Source: a virus. Taken from it: 25,885 bases of DNA. Under the pieces are notes generated by a model. That model was not told the origin of the DNA. It ran no database searches and worked only from the letters and a program-made list of their open reading frames with translations. Within the stretch, counting starts at the first letter, position 1; each line of letters starts with the position of its first letter. Below are positions 17,613-24,221 of this stretch, in pieces. The position numbers were made by a program, and so were the translations under genes. The DNA lies in the IMG/VR virus record IMGVR_UViG_3300025828_000164, positions 1 to 25,885 of that record, one strand, 5' to 3'.

Positions 17613-18256
17613 CATTTCCTCCTAACGAATCCAGCAATGCCTCTTTTTTTATTATTTACTGAAACCATAAGAGTTGGCCTCTCGTATTTCTTTAATGTAT
17701 TGTCGATTAGAAATCTGTCGAATATCGAAAACTCGATAATATAATTAGCGCATAGATTAACGATCTCATTATTTTCATCTTTAGGAAAATTCATGACAAC
17801 AGCATTTCCCTGTATCTGATCAGAAAAGAAAGAGTCCATATCAACACCACTTAGACTGTCCCTAAACAGCAAACCACTTTCGATATTTGGCCTTTTCCCT
17901 GCCATTTCATAAACTGGTTCCATAACTTCAAAACAAAGTCTTTGAAGATTGTCATATATTGTTTTAATACTAAAATGATGCCTTGGTGCCTCCTCAAAAA
18001 CGTTTTCACTTCCTATGTAGGGGAGAATTTCACCTGCTGTTCCTTGTATTTGTTTCCGAATAAAATCACTATCACTAAAATTGCTAGAAAGCTGAAATGA
18101 TTCTTCGTCAAAAGGATCTATTACATCTTCTGGATATTTTTCTATTTTGAATTTTTTAGGTATTGGTAAAAATTTATTTCTTTTAAAAATTTCTAGCTGA
18201 TAAGAATCAAATTGTCGAATTGGTCCAAATGTTCTGCTTCCTACATCAATAATCAT
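17612..18256 (-). CDS. Degenerate peptidase M15A-like baseplate protein
   Basis: A 214-aa protein. Residues about 100-205 line up by eye with the M15A D,D-carboxypeptidase / endolysin fold: NLQRLCFEVMEPVYEMAG (103-120), SGLL (127-130, normally SGYR), SDQIQGNAVV (145-154, normally SQHxxGxAxD), FDRFL (179-183) and LMVSV (196-200, normally WIHVS). On this alignment all three zinc ligands (His, Asp, His) are replaced, so it is probably a non-enzymatic structural domain. The first 100 residues are not recognised. It starts at an ATGA overlap with the spike gene, behind AGGAGG supplied by that gene's 3' end. Its place between spike and gp25 suggests a hub or inner-baseplate role. The alignment is unverified. 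Confidence 0.65.
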   Translation of the reverse strand: MIIDVGSRTFGPIRQFDSYQLEIFKRNKFLPIPKKFKIEKYPEDVIDPFDEESFQLSSNFSDSDFIRKQIQGTAGEILPYIGSENVFEEAPRHHFSIKTIYDNLQRLCFEVMEPVYEMAGKRPNIESGLLFRDSLSGVDMDSFFSDQIQGNAVVMNFPKDENNEIVNLCANYIIEFSIFDRFLIDNTLKKYERPTLMVSVNNKKRGIAGFVRRK

Positions 18257-19053
18257 TCTGTTTGGCCTCCTGAAGTGCCACCAGAACTTGTGGCTGTAGA
18301 ACTTGTGGCTGTAGAACCTGCTGGACCGGATACTGTTGTTCCTGTTGTAACTGGACCCTGAGTAGGCTGATTTGGACCCTGAATAGGCCGAACATCGAAC
18401 TGATCAAATTCAAATAGATCCGGTTGATCATTTTGATCATTTTCTTCCTCAACTTTCTTCGAGTAATCAGGGTTGAATTCTATTTCAAACTCATTACTAA
18501 AGCCACCATTAACTATAAGGTTTCCGTCGATTCTCAAATCTCCCCGGATAATTACATCATCTGCTATAAGCTCAATACCTCTAGATGCACTCATAATAAC
18601 TTTATTTGTTCTAACATCAAATAGATTCGAATCAAACACTTGACTTTGTTCACTATAATTTTTATAAGCGTAACTTTCTGACTTATGAAACCTCTTTGTT
18701 TTAGTGTTAAAATCTCCGCCAACTTCGATGCCATAATCTTTTGAAACTTCATCATGTCTATTGCCATCTACTTGAATTATTTCCACGTCACCATTTTCAA
18801 AAAATGTCAAACGAGTCTTATCATTGCCATGTTGAATGTTGATATATTCGTGACCGGGAGTTGTGTTAAACTCTACCTTGCTGCCGTTCAAATACTTAGT
18901 TGCTTTATTATAAAAATAAGTAATTTCTGGTTGTGGTGCAATTCTTGGTGGAATTGGTTCAAGTGCAATGTGATCATTGTCATAATTAATTTCTTTTGGC
19001 CCGTCTTTCCCCTCACCCCTTGGTGCTGGCAATGGACCGAATTCTTTAGTCAT
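18253..19053 (-). CDS. Putative central spike/needle protein (gp5 C-terminal-like)
   Basis: A 266-aa protein. A proline-rich start leads at about residues 60-175 into short alternating strands (EYINIQHGNDKTRLTFFENG, DVEIIQVDG, GIELIADDVIIRGDLRIDGN) typical of the triple-stranded beta-prism of T4 gp5 C-terminus and VgrG needles. The last 60 residues are low-complexity Gln, Pro, Thr, Ser and Gly. In T4 the needle is fused to gp5; here the OB domain is in a separate upstream gene, so the spike seems split. The start has AAGGAG ten bases upstream and overlaps the preceding stop as ATGACTAA. Function is inferred from fold-like pattern and position; there is no clear tip motif. Confidence 0.6.
   Translation of the reverse strand: MTKEFGPLPAPRGEGKDGPKEINYDNDHIALEPIPPRIAPQPEITYFYNKATKYLNGSKVEFNTTPGHEYINIQHGNDKTRLTFFENGDVEIIQVDGNRHDEVSKDYGIEVGGDFNTKTKRFHKSESYAYKNYSEQSQVFDSNLFDVRTNKVIMSASRGIELIADDVIIRGDLRIDGNLIVNGGFSNEFEIEFNPDYSKKVEEENDQNDQPDLFEFDQFDVRPIQGPNQPTQGPVTTGTTVSGPAGSTATSSTATSSGGTSGGQTE
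18283..18312 (-). repeat. 15-bp tandem repeat in the 3' end of the spike gene
   Basis: Two adjacent exact 15-bp copies (plus strand AGAACTTGTGGCTGT) followed by a partial third encode the ATSS-type low-complexity tail of the spike protein. This is probably replication slippage in a tolerant linker. Confidence 0.75.
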
Positions 19054-19591
19054 TGTTTAACACTCCTTTTCCATATTCCGAGAGATCAAAACCTAGATTC
19101 GTGATCTTATCATAGTTATTGTCAACAGACAGGTTGTCAAAAGAAGTCTGGTAAGAATTTTTTCCAAATGTCAGAATGATACTGTTCAACGTTTTTAACT
19201 GATTATACTGATACAACGATTGAGGTTTCTTTTCGTTATTCAAATTTACATTCTTACCAGAAATACACAAAACAATATTCAGATCACTTGTTTCGTCCGG
19301 ATAAAAGTAAGATTCAGAACTCATCTCAAGATCAGTTAAAAGATTTCCACTTTCGTTTATATAAAAATGAAAAGATCCATTCAGTGATGAAGCTTCAAGA
19401 TCTTTGATCGAATCAAGAAAACCTTTACCCTGATTATTGTAGTAGGAAAATGCACTAATGGTGAAAGATGTTTTTCCTGTATTTTCCATATTATACAAGA
19501 TCTCGTTTTTTAGATGATGTGTATCTACAATCAGTCTGTTTTTTTTATAGTTATTGATACCTAAATCAAAATTAAATGCTAATGGCGTCAT
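19046..19591 (-). CDS. Degenerate amidase-2-like protein of the hub region
   Basis: A 181-aa protein that at first sight is a hypothetical. Its middle lines up by eye with T7 lysozyme-type N-acetylmuramoyl-alanine amidases: FHFYINESGNLLTDLE (74-89; T7 YHFIIKRDGTVEAGRD), LNIVLCISGK (104-113; T7 SIGVCLVGG), LYQYNQLKTLNSIILTFGK (126-144; T7 FTPAQMQSLRSLLVTLLAK) and GFDL (167-170; T7 SFDL). The later zinc ligands of that family (His of AHHE, Cys of ACPSFD) have no counterpart; His25-His26 lie near the first ligand. If right, this is an inactive amidase fold. It starts at ATGA overlapping the gp5 stop, behind GGAGG. The resemblance is suggestive and unverified; the gene itself is certain. Confidence 0.55.
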   Translation of the reverse strand: MTPLAFNFDLGINNYKKNRLIVDTHHLKNEILYNMENTGKTSFTISAFSYYNNQGKGFLDSIKDLEASSLNGSFHFYINESGNLLTDLEMSSESYFYPDETSDLNIVLCISGKNVNLNNEKKPQSLYQYNQLKTLNSIILTFGKNSYQTSFDNLSVDNNYDKITNLGFDLSEYGKGVLNND

Positions 19592-20064
19592 TCTGTTGAG
19601 CCTCCTCCATCACCGCCAACTGGTATTGAAATTATTCTATCTTCTACTGAAGCATCAGCACCACTAGTACCGCTTTGTGGAAACTGAACAACATTAAAAA
19701 TATCTTCCCATTGCCGCATAGAACGTGGCGTAATTCCCGAAAGTGCGCCAATAACACACGGATGTTGCCTGTGTCGATCTAACCAAAAGCCTACAACAAA
19801 AGCACCCACCTCAAGTCCGGGCGTTCCGCCAATATCATATACTGTTGACAAAGTTGTTGGCATGAGTGGTGTTGCTAATGGCAGATCATCTAATTGCGCA
19901 CCCTCATCATGATATCCAAGAATACGAATAGCAACACGAACTAGGTGATCAGCGCCTCTGACATCTTCAGCTTCGTAAACCTGTTCAACATAAGCTAAAA
20001 ACCAGTTATACCTGTTACCGTAGTGGTCACTTTCGAAACCAGCAATGTCAAAAAAATCTCTCAT
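19588..20064 (-). CDS. 5: Baseplate hub OB-domain protein gp5 lacking lysozyme
   Basis: A 158-aa protein matching only the N-terminal OB domain of T4 gp5 (575 aa): NWFLAYVEQVY (T4 NWFVGVVEDRM), HLVRVAIRILGYH (T4 GRVRVRVVGLH), a VYDIGG segment (T4 MSGIGG) and VGFWLDRHRQHPCVIGALSG (T4 YGHFLDKWKTNGIVLGTYGG). gp5 trimers sit under the gp27 hub ring. Neither the lysozyme domain nor the beta-helix needle is present in this frame; the frame ends cleanly in a Gly-rich tail (VGGDGGGSTE). AAGGA lies six bases before the ATG, one gene after the gp27-like hub protein, its T4 partner. The gene symbol refers to the OB domain only. Confidence 0.8.
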   Translation of the reverse strand: MRDFFDIAGFESDHYGNRYNWFLAYVEQVYEAEDVRGADHLVRVAIRILGYHDEGAQLDDLPLATPLMPTTLSTVYDIGGTPGLEVGAFVVGFWLDRHRQHPCVIGALSGITPRSMRQWEDIFNVVQFPQSGTSGADASVEDRIISIPVGGDGGGSTE

Positions 20065-20066
20065 GA

Positions 20067-21326
20067 TTATCCTTCACCATCTTTTGCTAGTTCAAATTGA
20101 GAATAACATTCGCCGTTAGTGTTTACACTGTGTTTTGCAGCTATAACAAAATGAGGCGTACTGTACTCAGTATCGTGACCTCTTCCCGGATCGGCTGTAT
20201 TGATTTTGTAATTCAAAAGAACAACATCACCCGCATGTACATTAAAACAACCGAATGCAGAAATAGTAATTCTTTTTGACAAAAATCCAGAGGCCGGAAC
20301 CTTTTTTTTCAACCATGCATTTCTAACATTAGGGTACTTAAAATACGTGTCATCGCCATTGTGCGCTTCATATATTGCACGGGTTGCTCTTTGTCCAGAA
20401 TGACTTTTAAGAGCTTCAACAACTTCTGGCATTTGCTTTGAACCCATAGCTGTATTTTGGACTTGATCCCTGTCAAATCTAGTAATTTTATTGACAAAAT
20501 CAATTTCAATATACTCTCTAGATGCATAGCCTTGCTGAATGATATCATGAGCATTGAAAGCAGAGTCTTGGTGGAATTGAAGTATTCTACATTGATTGCC
20601 ACCATTAACATAAATCTCATCGATATAATGAGCTTCTGGTGTAGATATGTTTTGCTCGGTCATATGGAATAAAAATTTTGGTCCTTGACCAGCTAATCTA
20701 CTAACTTCGTCCAACTGGAATCTAGGACTAGACCCTATAAATTTTTGATAATAGACAAAAAGATTAGACCCTGAACCAGAAGCTCTTTCAAGCAAAAAGG
20801 AAATTGCCTGAAGTGGAGTTTGATTCACAATATCTATATTTACCGCTGGATATGAAGAAACATTTACATCCAACTGTCCCTTAAGATATTTGTCATTAAT
20901 ATATTCAATTATATTTACGCAAGTCTCTCTGGTGTGTTTAAATTTCCACTCTGTGACTTTTTGTGCAGCGTTGTTAAGATGTTCTGCAGTCATACCAACA
21001 AATTCGATACCGTAGGCTCTTCTACCATTTGTAGTGTATGTTCTCATACTGTTAATATGAAATTTTCCTGTAAGTTTTCTACCGCCACCATCTGTCATAG
21101 AAGCAACTATAGAATAATCACCGTTAATATTGTTATTATGTTTAAATCCATATTCATCCATCATTGTCAAACTCATCGAAATAAAAGGATGTTCTATGGA
21201 AGAATAAACACTAAAAGCAGTAAGGCCCGGTGTTAAGTCGTCCACCTTACCGCCCAAAGTACGATGAAGTTCCATTACTGGTTTAGCTTTACCTTTGGCT
21301 GGTTCTAAAGCCTCTATGCTAGCCAT
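20067..21326 (-). CDS. 27: gp27-like baseplate hub protein
   Basis: 419 aa from the chosen ATG (MASIEALEP). This ATG overlaps the gp53 stop as ATGGCTAG and has GGAG ten bases upstream; an ATG seven codons earlier lacks any ribosome site. T4 gp27 is 391 aa. There is no long identical block, but the plan fits the hub fold: an N-terminal part on domain-swapped barrels (KFHINSMRTYTTNGRRAYGI), a middle with FLLERASGSGSNLFVYYQ, and a C-terminal FGCFNVHAGDVVLLNY followed by HFVIAAKHSVN (T4 NLTPGVKIIF, YVDEVIHEL). It sits directly upstream of gp5, whose OB domain binds gp27 in T4. Trimeric hub role is inferred from this pairing. Confidence 0.72.
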   Translation of the reverse strand: MASIEALEPAKGKAKPVMELHRTLGGKVDDLTPGLTAFSVYSSIEHPFISMSLTMMDEYGFKHNNNINGDYSIVASMTDGGGRKLTGKFHINSMRTYTTNGRRAYGIEFVGMTAEHLNNAAQKVTEWKFKHTRETCVNIIEYINDKYLKGQLDVNVSSYPAVNIDIVNQTPLQAISFLLERASGSGSNLFVYYQKFIGSSPRFQLDEVSRLAGQGPKFLFHMTEQNISTPEAHYIDEIYVNGGNQCRILQFHQDSAFNAHDIIQQGYASREYIEIDFVNKITRFDRDQVQNTAMGSKQMPEVVEALKSHSGQRATRAIYEAHNGDDTYFKYPNVRNAWLKKKVPASGFLSKRITISAFGCFNVHAGDVVLLNYKINTADPGRGHDTEYSTPHFVIAAKHSVNTNGECYSQFELAKDGEG

Positions 21327-21867
21327 TAAACAACAACTCCATTTCACGTTTTATCTGATCGGTAAAGGAAGGGTCTATTAACTTAATATTTCTCAAATTA
21401 TCGTTCCTTTCTTCTTCATATTCAAATGCTGTAACAGGCTCCCATCCAGTTCTTTCAACACTAATCGTAGCATCTACGAAATCAGAATTTGCATATCTAG
21501 AATAGGTGGCTTGATTGATTGTAAACCCGTACTTAGGATTTTTGTAGTGCAAAATTTGTTCTTTGGCTGCTGGGACAGAGCCATACTTTTGAGTGTAATA
21601 TTCCGTCATTTGCTTATATGATTTGGGCCACTCGTTGTGAACGTCAACAATATCATTCGAAAATAAAACTAACCAAGAATAAAATACACTATCATAAAAC
21701 GTATAAGCAATTTCTTCTGGAGTCTCACCGTCCTCAACGGTGTAATTAAAGAAGGCAATAGGATTTGCAAAGGCATCCTTAACAATCTTCGAAGATACCA
21801 TTAGATTTCTTGCCAACTTTCCATCATATTCTATGATCGGTAGATTTTTAAAAAGACCTTTTGGCAT
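21319..21867 (-). CDS. 53: Baseplate wedge protein gp53
   Basis: A 182-aa protein (T4 gp53 is 196 aa). The N-terminal part (IVKDAFANPIAFFNYTVEDG followed by ETPEEIAYTFYDSVFYSWLV) contains the LysM-like fold and the YxFY-SWLVL segment that marks the gp53 family, then NEWPKSYKQMTEYY. In T4, gp53 is added last to the wedge and clamps gp6, gp7 and gp25 for six-fold assembly. Its ATG overlaps the gp48 stop as TAATG, and its own end supplies the ribosome site of the gp27-like gene. Placement between gp48 and gp27 differs from T4, where gene 53 precedes gene 5. Confidence 0.9.
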   Translation of the reverse strand: MPKGLFKNLPIIEYDGKLARNLMVSSKIVKDAFANPIAFFNYTVEDGETPEEIAYTFYDSVFYSWLVLFSNDIVDVHNEWPKSYKQMTEYYTQKYGSVPAAKEQILHYKNPKYGFTINQATYSRYANSDFVDATISVERTGWEPVTAFEYEEERNDNLRNIKLIDPSFTDQIKREMELLFNG

Positions 21868-23096
21868 TATGCAAATCCACTTGGTGCCGCAGCGAAATCA
21901 CTTCTTGTCTTACTGGTAACTTCAGTAATAGATAGAGATAATGCTATGGAAGTTGGAGCGCCCGATTTAAAGAAGAAAGGAGCGCCTGATGCTGAATAGT
22001 CTACAGTAATGTCAGTTATAACACTTTCAAAAACAGGAAATATAATCAATCCATTTGGAGATCTTATATCAAATCTCGATAAACGAGCAGGATATCTGAC
22101 AATATTGAGAATAGGATCGACAAGATCTGGGTGAGCAGCTTCTTTTAAAATCTGAATGATTTGAAATATAGCTTTAGAGCCAGATTCAGAATCGGCATAC
22201 AACTTCCATCTAAAATTAAAAGATCTTGGCATAACACCGGAAAACTGTTGAACCATGCTGTTGTTGAACGCCGTATCAAAGTTTCCCACCCCTGCCATGT
22301 TTCCGAGAGCGCCAAGAAAGTTAGCAACGTTTCCCTTTTTCTCATAAAAACTTTTCATATCAGCAAAAGTTTCTTTCATTTGAGTGATCATAGAGTTATT
22401 TGGACTTCCCGTTTCAGCAACGTTTCTCAATGAAGTTGCAACAGCATTCATCATTGCATCTTGAATAGCCATGCCCTGACCTTTGTGTTTACTCTCATAA
22501 CTGATGTTCATGTTTTCTTGCAAATTATCGGGAGTTGGCAATCCTATTGTTCCGCCCGATGCACTAACACCTGCGGATCCACCGCCACCTCCAGCGCCTC
22601 CTCCACCAAAACCTGTTCCTCTAAGAGACGGACTATCTATTCTGCTTAAACCCGTGGAAAAATTCTGGCTAACACCCTGCTGGAATGCTGCTGCACCTTC
22701 CTGTCTATTTGCTGAAAAAGCAGTTTGACTACTTATATTTTGAAGTTTTTTCAAAAATTCTTCAGTTGTAAAGCCAATATCATCCTTATCTGGTGAATAA
22801 TGTTCCCTAACACAAATGACAGAATCACCATTTATTCTACCTTCATCAAATCTTTCAACGGCACCTCTTGCATCAATAACATTTGTCGTCTTTCTTCGAT
22901 TTCTGTTTGCCAGTTTATTTCTATAAGCCTGAGAAGATTTTTTCTTTTTGATGCCAGTTCCACCAATACCAAAGTTTCCGCCATTTTGCTTAACAAGATG
23001 TTGATGGTTTTGCCTTATTGACCTTTCATAGTTAGACATCCCAAGTCCTTGTCTTGACTTAGCGCTTATTTGTGGAAGTGATGCAAAATCTACCAT
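21867..23096 (-). CDS. 48: Baseplate tail-tube cap gp48
   Basis: A 409-aa protein (T4 gp48 is 364 aa). The first 200 residues are basic, then Ser-, Gln- and Gly-rich with a glycine linker (GFGGGGAGGGGGSAG, about 160-175). The C-terminal part matches the tube-like domain of gp48: FNFRWKLYADSESGSKAIFQ (T4 FTWDLTPRSTEDLMAI), RYPARLSRFDIRSPNG and APTSIALSLSITEVTSKTRS (T4 STFTLEITMREIITLNRA). gp48 caps the gp27 hub and, with gp54, seeds tail-tube polymerisation. It is the first gene of the leftward operon; AGGA lies six bases before the ATG and an exact late-promoter match lies about 90 bases upstream within gp4. Confidence 0.85.
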   Translation of the reverse strand: MVDFASLPQISAKSRQGLGMSNYERSIRQNHQHLVKQNGGNFGIGGTGIKKKKSSQAYRNKLANRNRRKTTNVIDARGAVERFDEGRINGDSVICVREHYSPDKDDIGFTTEEFLKKLQNISSQTAFSANRQEGAAAFQQGVSQNFSTGLSRIDSPSLRGTGFGGGGAGGGGGSAGVSASGGTIGLPTPDNLQENMNISYESKHKGQGMAIQDAMMNAVATSLRNVAETGSPNNSMITQMKETFADMKSFYEKKGNVANFLGALGNMAGVGNFDTAFNNSMVQQFSGVMPRSFNFRWKLYADSESGSKAIFQIIQILKEAAHPDLVDPILNIVRYPARLSRFDIRSPNGLIIFPVFESVITDITVDYSASGAPFFFKSGAPTSIALSLSITEVTSKTRSDFAAAPSGFA

Positions 23097-23107
23097 TTTA
23101 AATCCTA

Positions 23108-23114
23108 CTAAATA
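23108..23114 (+). promoter_or_regulatory. Possible late promoter for the rightward operon
   Basis: The plus strand reads CTAAATA, sharing the TAAATA core of T4-type late promoters. It ends five bases before the gp4 ATG, so a transcript started at the usual distance would have almost no leader. The gp4 start has no Shine-Dalgarno sequence, which fits, but a single seven-base match is weak. Confidence 0.35.
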
Positions 23115-23119
23115 TTAAT

Positions 23120-23557
23120 ATGGCTGCTAAAAAAGGTTACTTTAAACCAAAAAACTACAAAAAATATAAAGGTGATCCAACTAACATTATTTATAGGAGT
23201 AGTTGGGAAAAAATGTTTATGGGCTATCTTGATAGCAACCCAAACGTTATCGAATGGTCATCAGAAGAATTTTTCATACCTTACAGAAGTCCTGTTGATG
23301 GGAAGACAAGAAGATATTTTCCTGATTTCTACGTCAAGAAAAAGAACAAGCAAGGTGGTGTTGATGTTTTGGTAATAGAAATAAAACCAAAGTACCAAAC
23401 CGAAAAGCCAGAAAAAGTCAAAAAAGTAACTAGACAATATGTAAATAAAGTTAAGACATATGCCATTAACGAATCCAAATGGAAGGCTGCTGAAAGCTTC
23501 TGTAAGGATAGAAAATGGCAGTTCCAAATCTTAACGGAAAATGAACTAGGACTTTAA
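23120..23557 (+). CDS. 4: Head completion protein gp4 (nuclease-like)
   Basis: A 145-aa protein (T4 gp4 is 150 aa). It matches the family from the start: YFKPKNYKKYKGDPTNIIYR, then SSWEKMFMGYLDSNP, with T4 reading WVPKNISKYRGDP and YRSNWEKFFFEWLDKNP. Residues fitting a PD-(D/E)xK nuclease core are visible: E30, P68-D69 in RRYFPDFYV, and E87-x-K89 in VIEIKPK. gp4 is needed to complete DNA-filled heads before tail joining; whether it cuts DNA in the virion is not settled here. First gene of the rightward operon. Unlike its neighbours it has no AGGA-type ribosome site, so initiation may be leaderless or SD-independent. Confidence 0.92.
   Translation: MAAKKGYFKPKNYKKYKGDPTNIIYRSSWEKMFMGYLDSNPNVIEWSSEEFFIPYRSPVDGKTRRYFPDFYVKKKNKQGGVDVLVIEIKPKYQTEKPEKVKKVTRQYVNKVKTYAINESKWKAAESFCKDRKWQFQILTENELGL
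23188..23195 (-). promoter_or_regulatory. T4-type late promoter upstream of gp48
   Basis: The minus strand reads TATAAATA, an exact T4 late promoter match, 92 bases upstream of gp48 and inside the gp4 coding region. It is the best-placed candidate to drive the long leftward operon. Leader and promoter would overlap gp4 in antisense. Confidence 0.5.
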
Positions 23558-24220
23558 ATGGCTATAACACTAAATTCCTTCAAGGAAACAGTAGAAAAGG
23601 TTGTAGGTAAACGACCTAAAGACGTTTTTCATTCTATTCTTCAAGAAGGTCTAGAACAAGAGATTGTTCCAGCAAGAACAAAAAGAGCCAGAGAATACTA
23701 TCGTGGATTTGGTGCAATGGCTTTAGAAAGTTCTAAAGAAACAATTTTAAAAAATAGAGATAGAGTAGCCAAACTTCCTACTATCGGAAAAATGTATTTT
23801 TTTCAGTACTATCCCAAGATGATAAAGGAACTACCTTATCATGATAGACTACCGATGATATTTCCTATTGACACCATAAATAATGGAATAATGGGCATCA
23901 ACCTACACTATTTGCCTCTTCAACCGAGAGCAGCTTTGATGGATGCACTTTATACTTTGTCAAGCGACAATACATATGATGATAAAACGAGATTGAGAAT
24001 AAGCTATCAGATTCTGAAGGTTGCTTCGAAATTTAGTATGTTTAAGCCTTGTGTTAAAAAATACTTATTCAATCAACTTCAGTCTCCTCTTTATGAGGTT
24101 AGATCATACGAATGGGATATTGCTTTATTCTTACCTGTTGAAATGTTCGCCATTGGGACAGGAGCGCCTAGTTCAGGTGTTGCTGGAATTGCACAAAAAG
24201 ATTCACTCGATAGGATTTAA
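23558..24220 (+). CDS. 220-aa virion-associated protein of uncertain role (gp2 candidate)
   Basis: Starts directly after the gp4 stop, with AGGA six bases upstream. The sequence contains YYPKMIKELPYHDRLPMIFP (about 84-103), then NNGIMGINLHYLPLQPRAAL, a conserved-looking core I associate with a widespread family of large-myophage proteins without firmly recognising it. The C-terminal half is helical with aromatic and basic residues (KFSMFKPCVKKYLF) and ends PVEMFAIGTGAPSSG. In T4 genes 2 and 4 are neighbours, so a DNA-end-protector (gp2) role is one possibility by synteny; another is a tail completion role such as gp3. No catalytic motif, signal peptide or membrane segment is visible. The gene is certain, the function is not. 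Confidence 0.85.
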   Translation: MAITLNSFKETVEKVVGKRPKDVFHSILQEGLEQEIVPARTKRAREYYRGFGAMALESSKETILKNRDRVAKLPTIGKMYFFQYYPKMIKELPYHDRLPMIFPIDTINNGIMGINLHYLPLQPRAALMDALYTLSSDNTYDDKTRLRISYQILKVASKFSMFKPCVKKYLFNQLQSPLYEVRSYEWDIALFLPVEMFAIGTGAPSSGVAGIAQKDSLDRI

Positions 24221-24221
24221 A

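Noticed and set aside
23875-23882. CATAAATA on the plus strand as a late promoter for the gp54-like gene
   Set aside because: It lies about 340 bases from that start within the 220-aa gene, with one mismatch; probably chance.
24021-24221. Longer version of the gp54-like gene starting at 24021
   Set aside because: The extra 67 codons overlap the 220-aa gene in another frame; ATG 24222 has a clear AGGA site and gives the expected family N-terminus.
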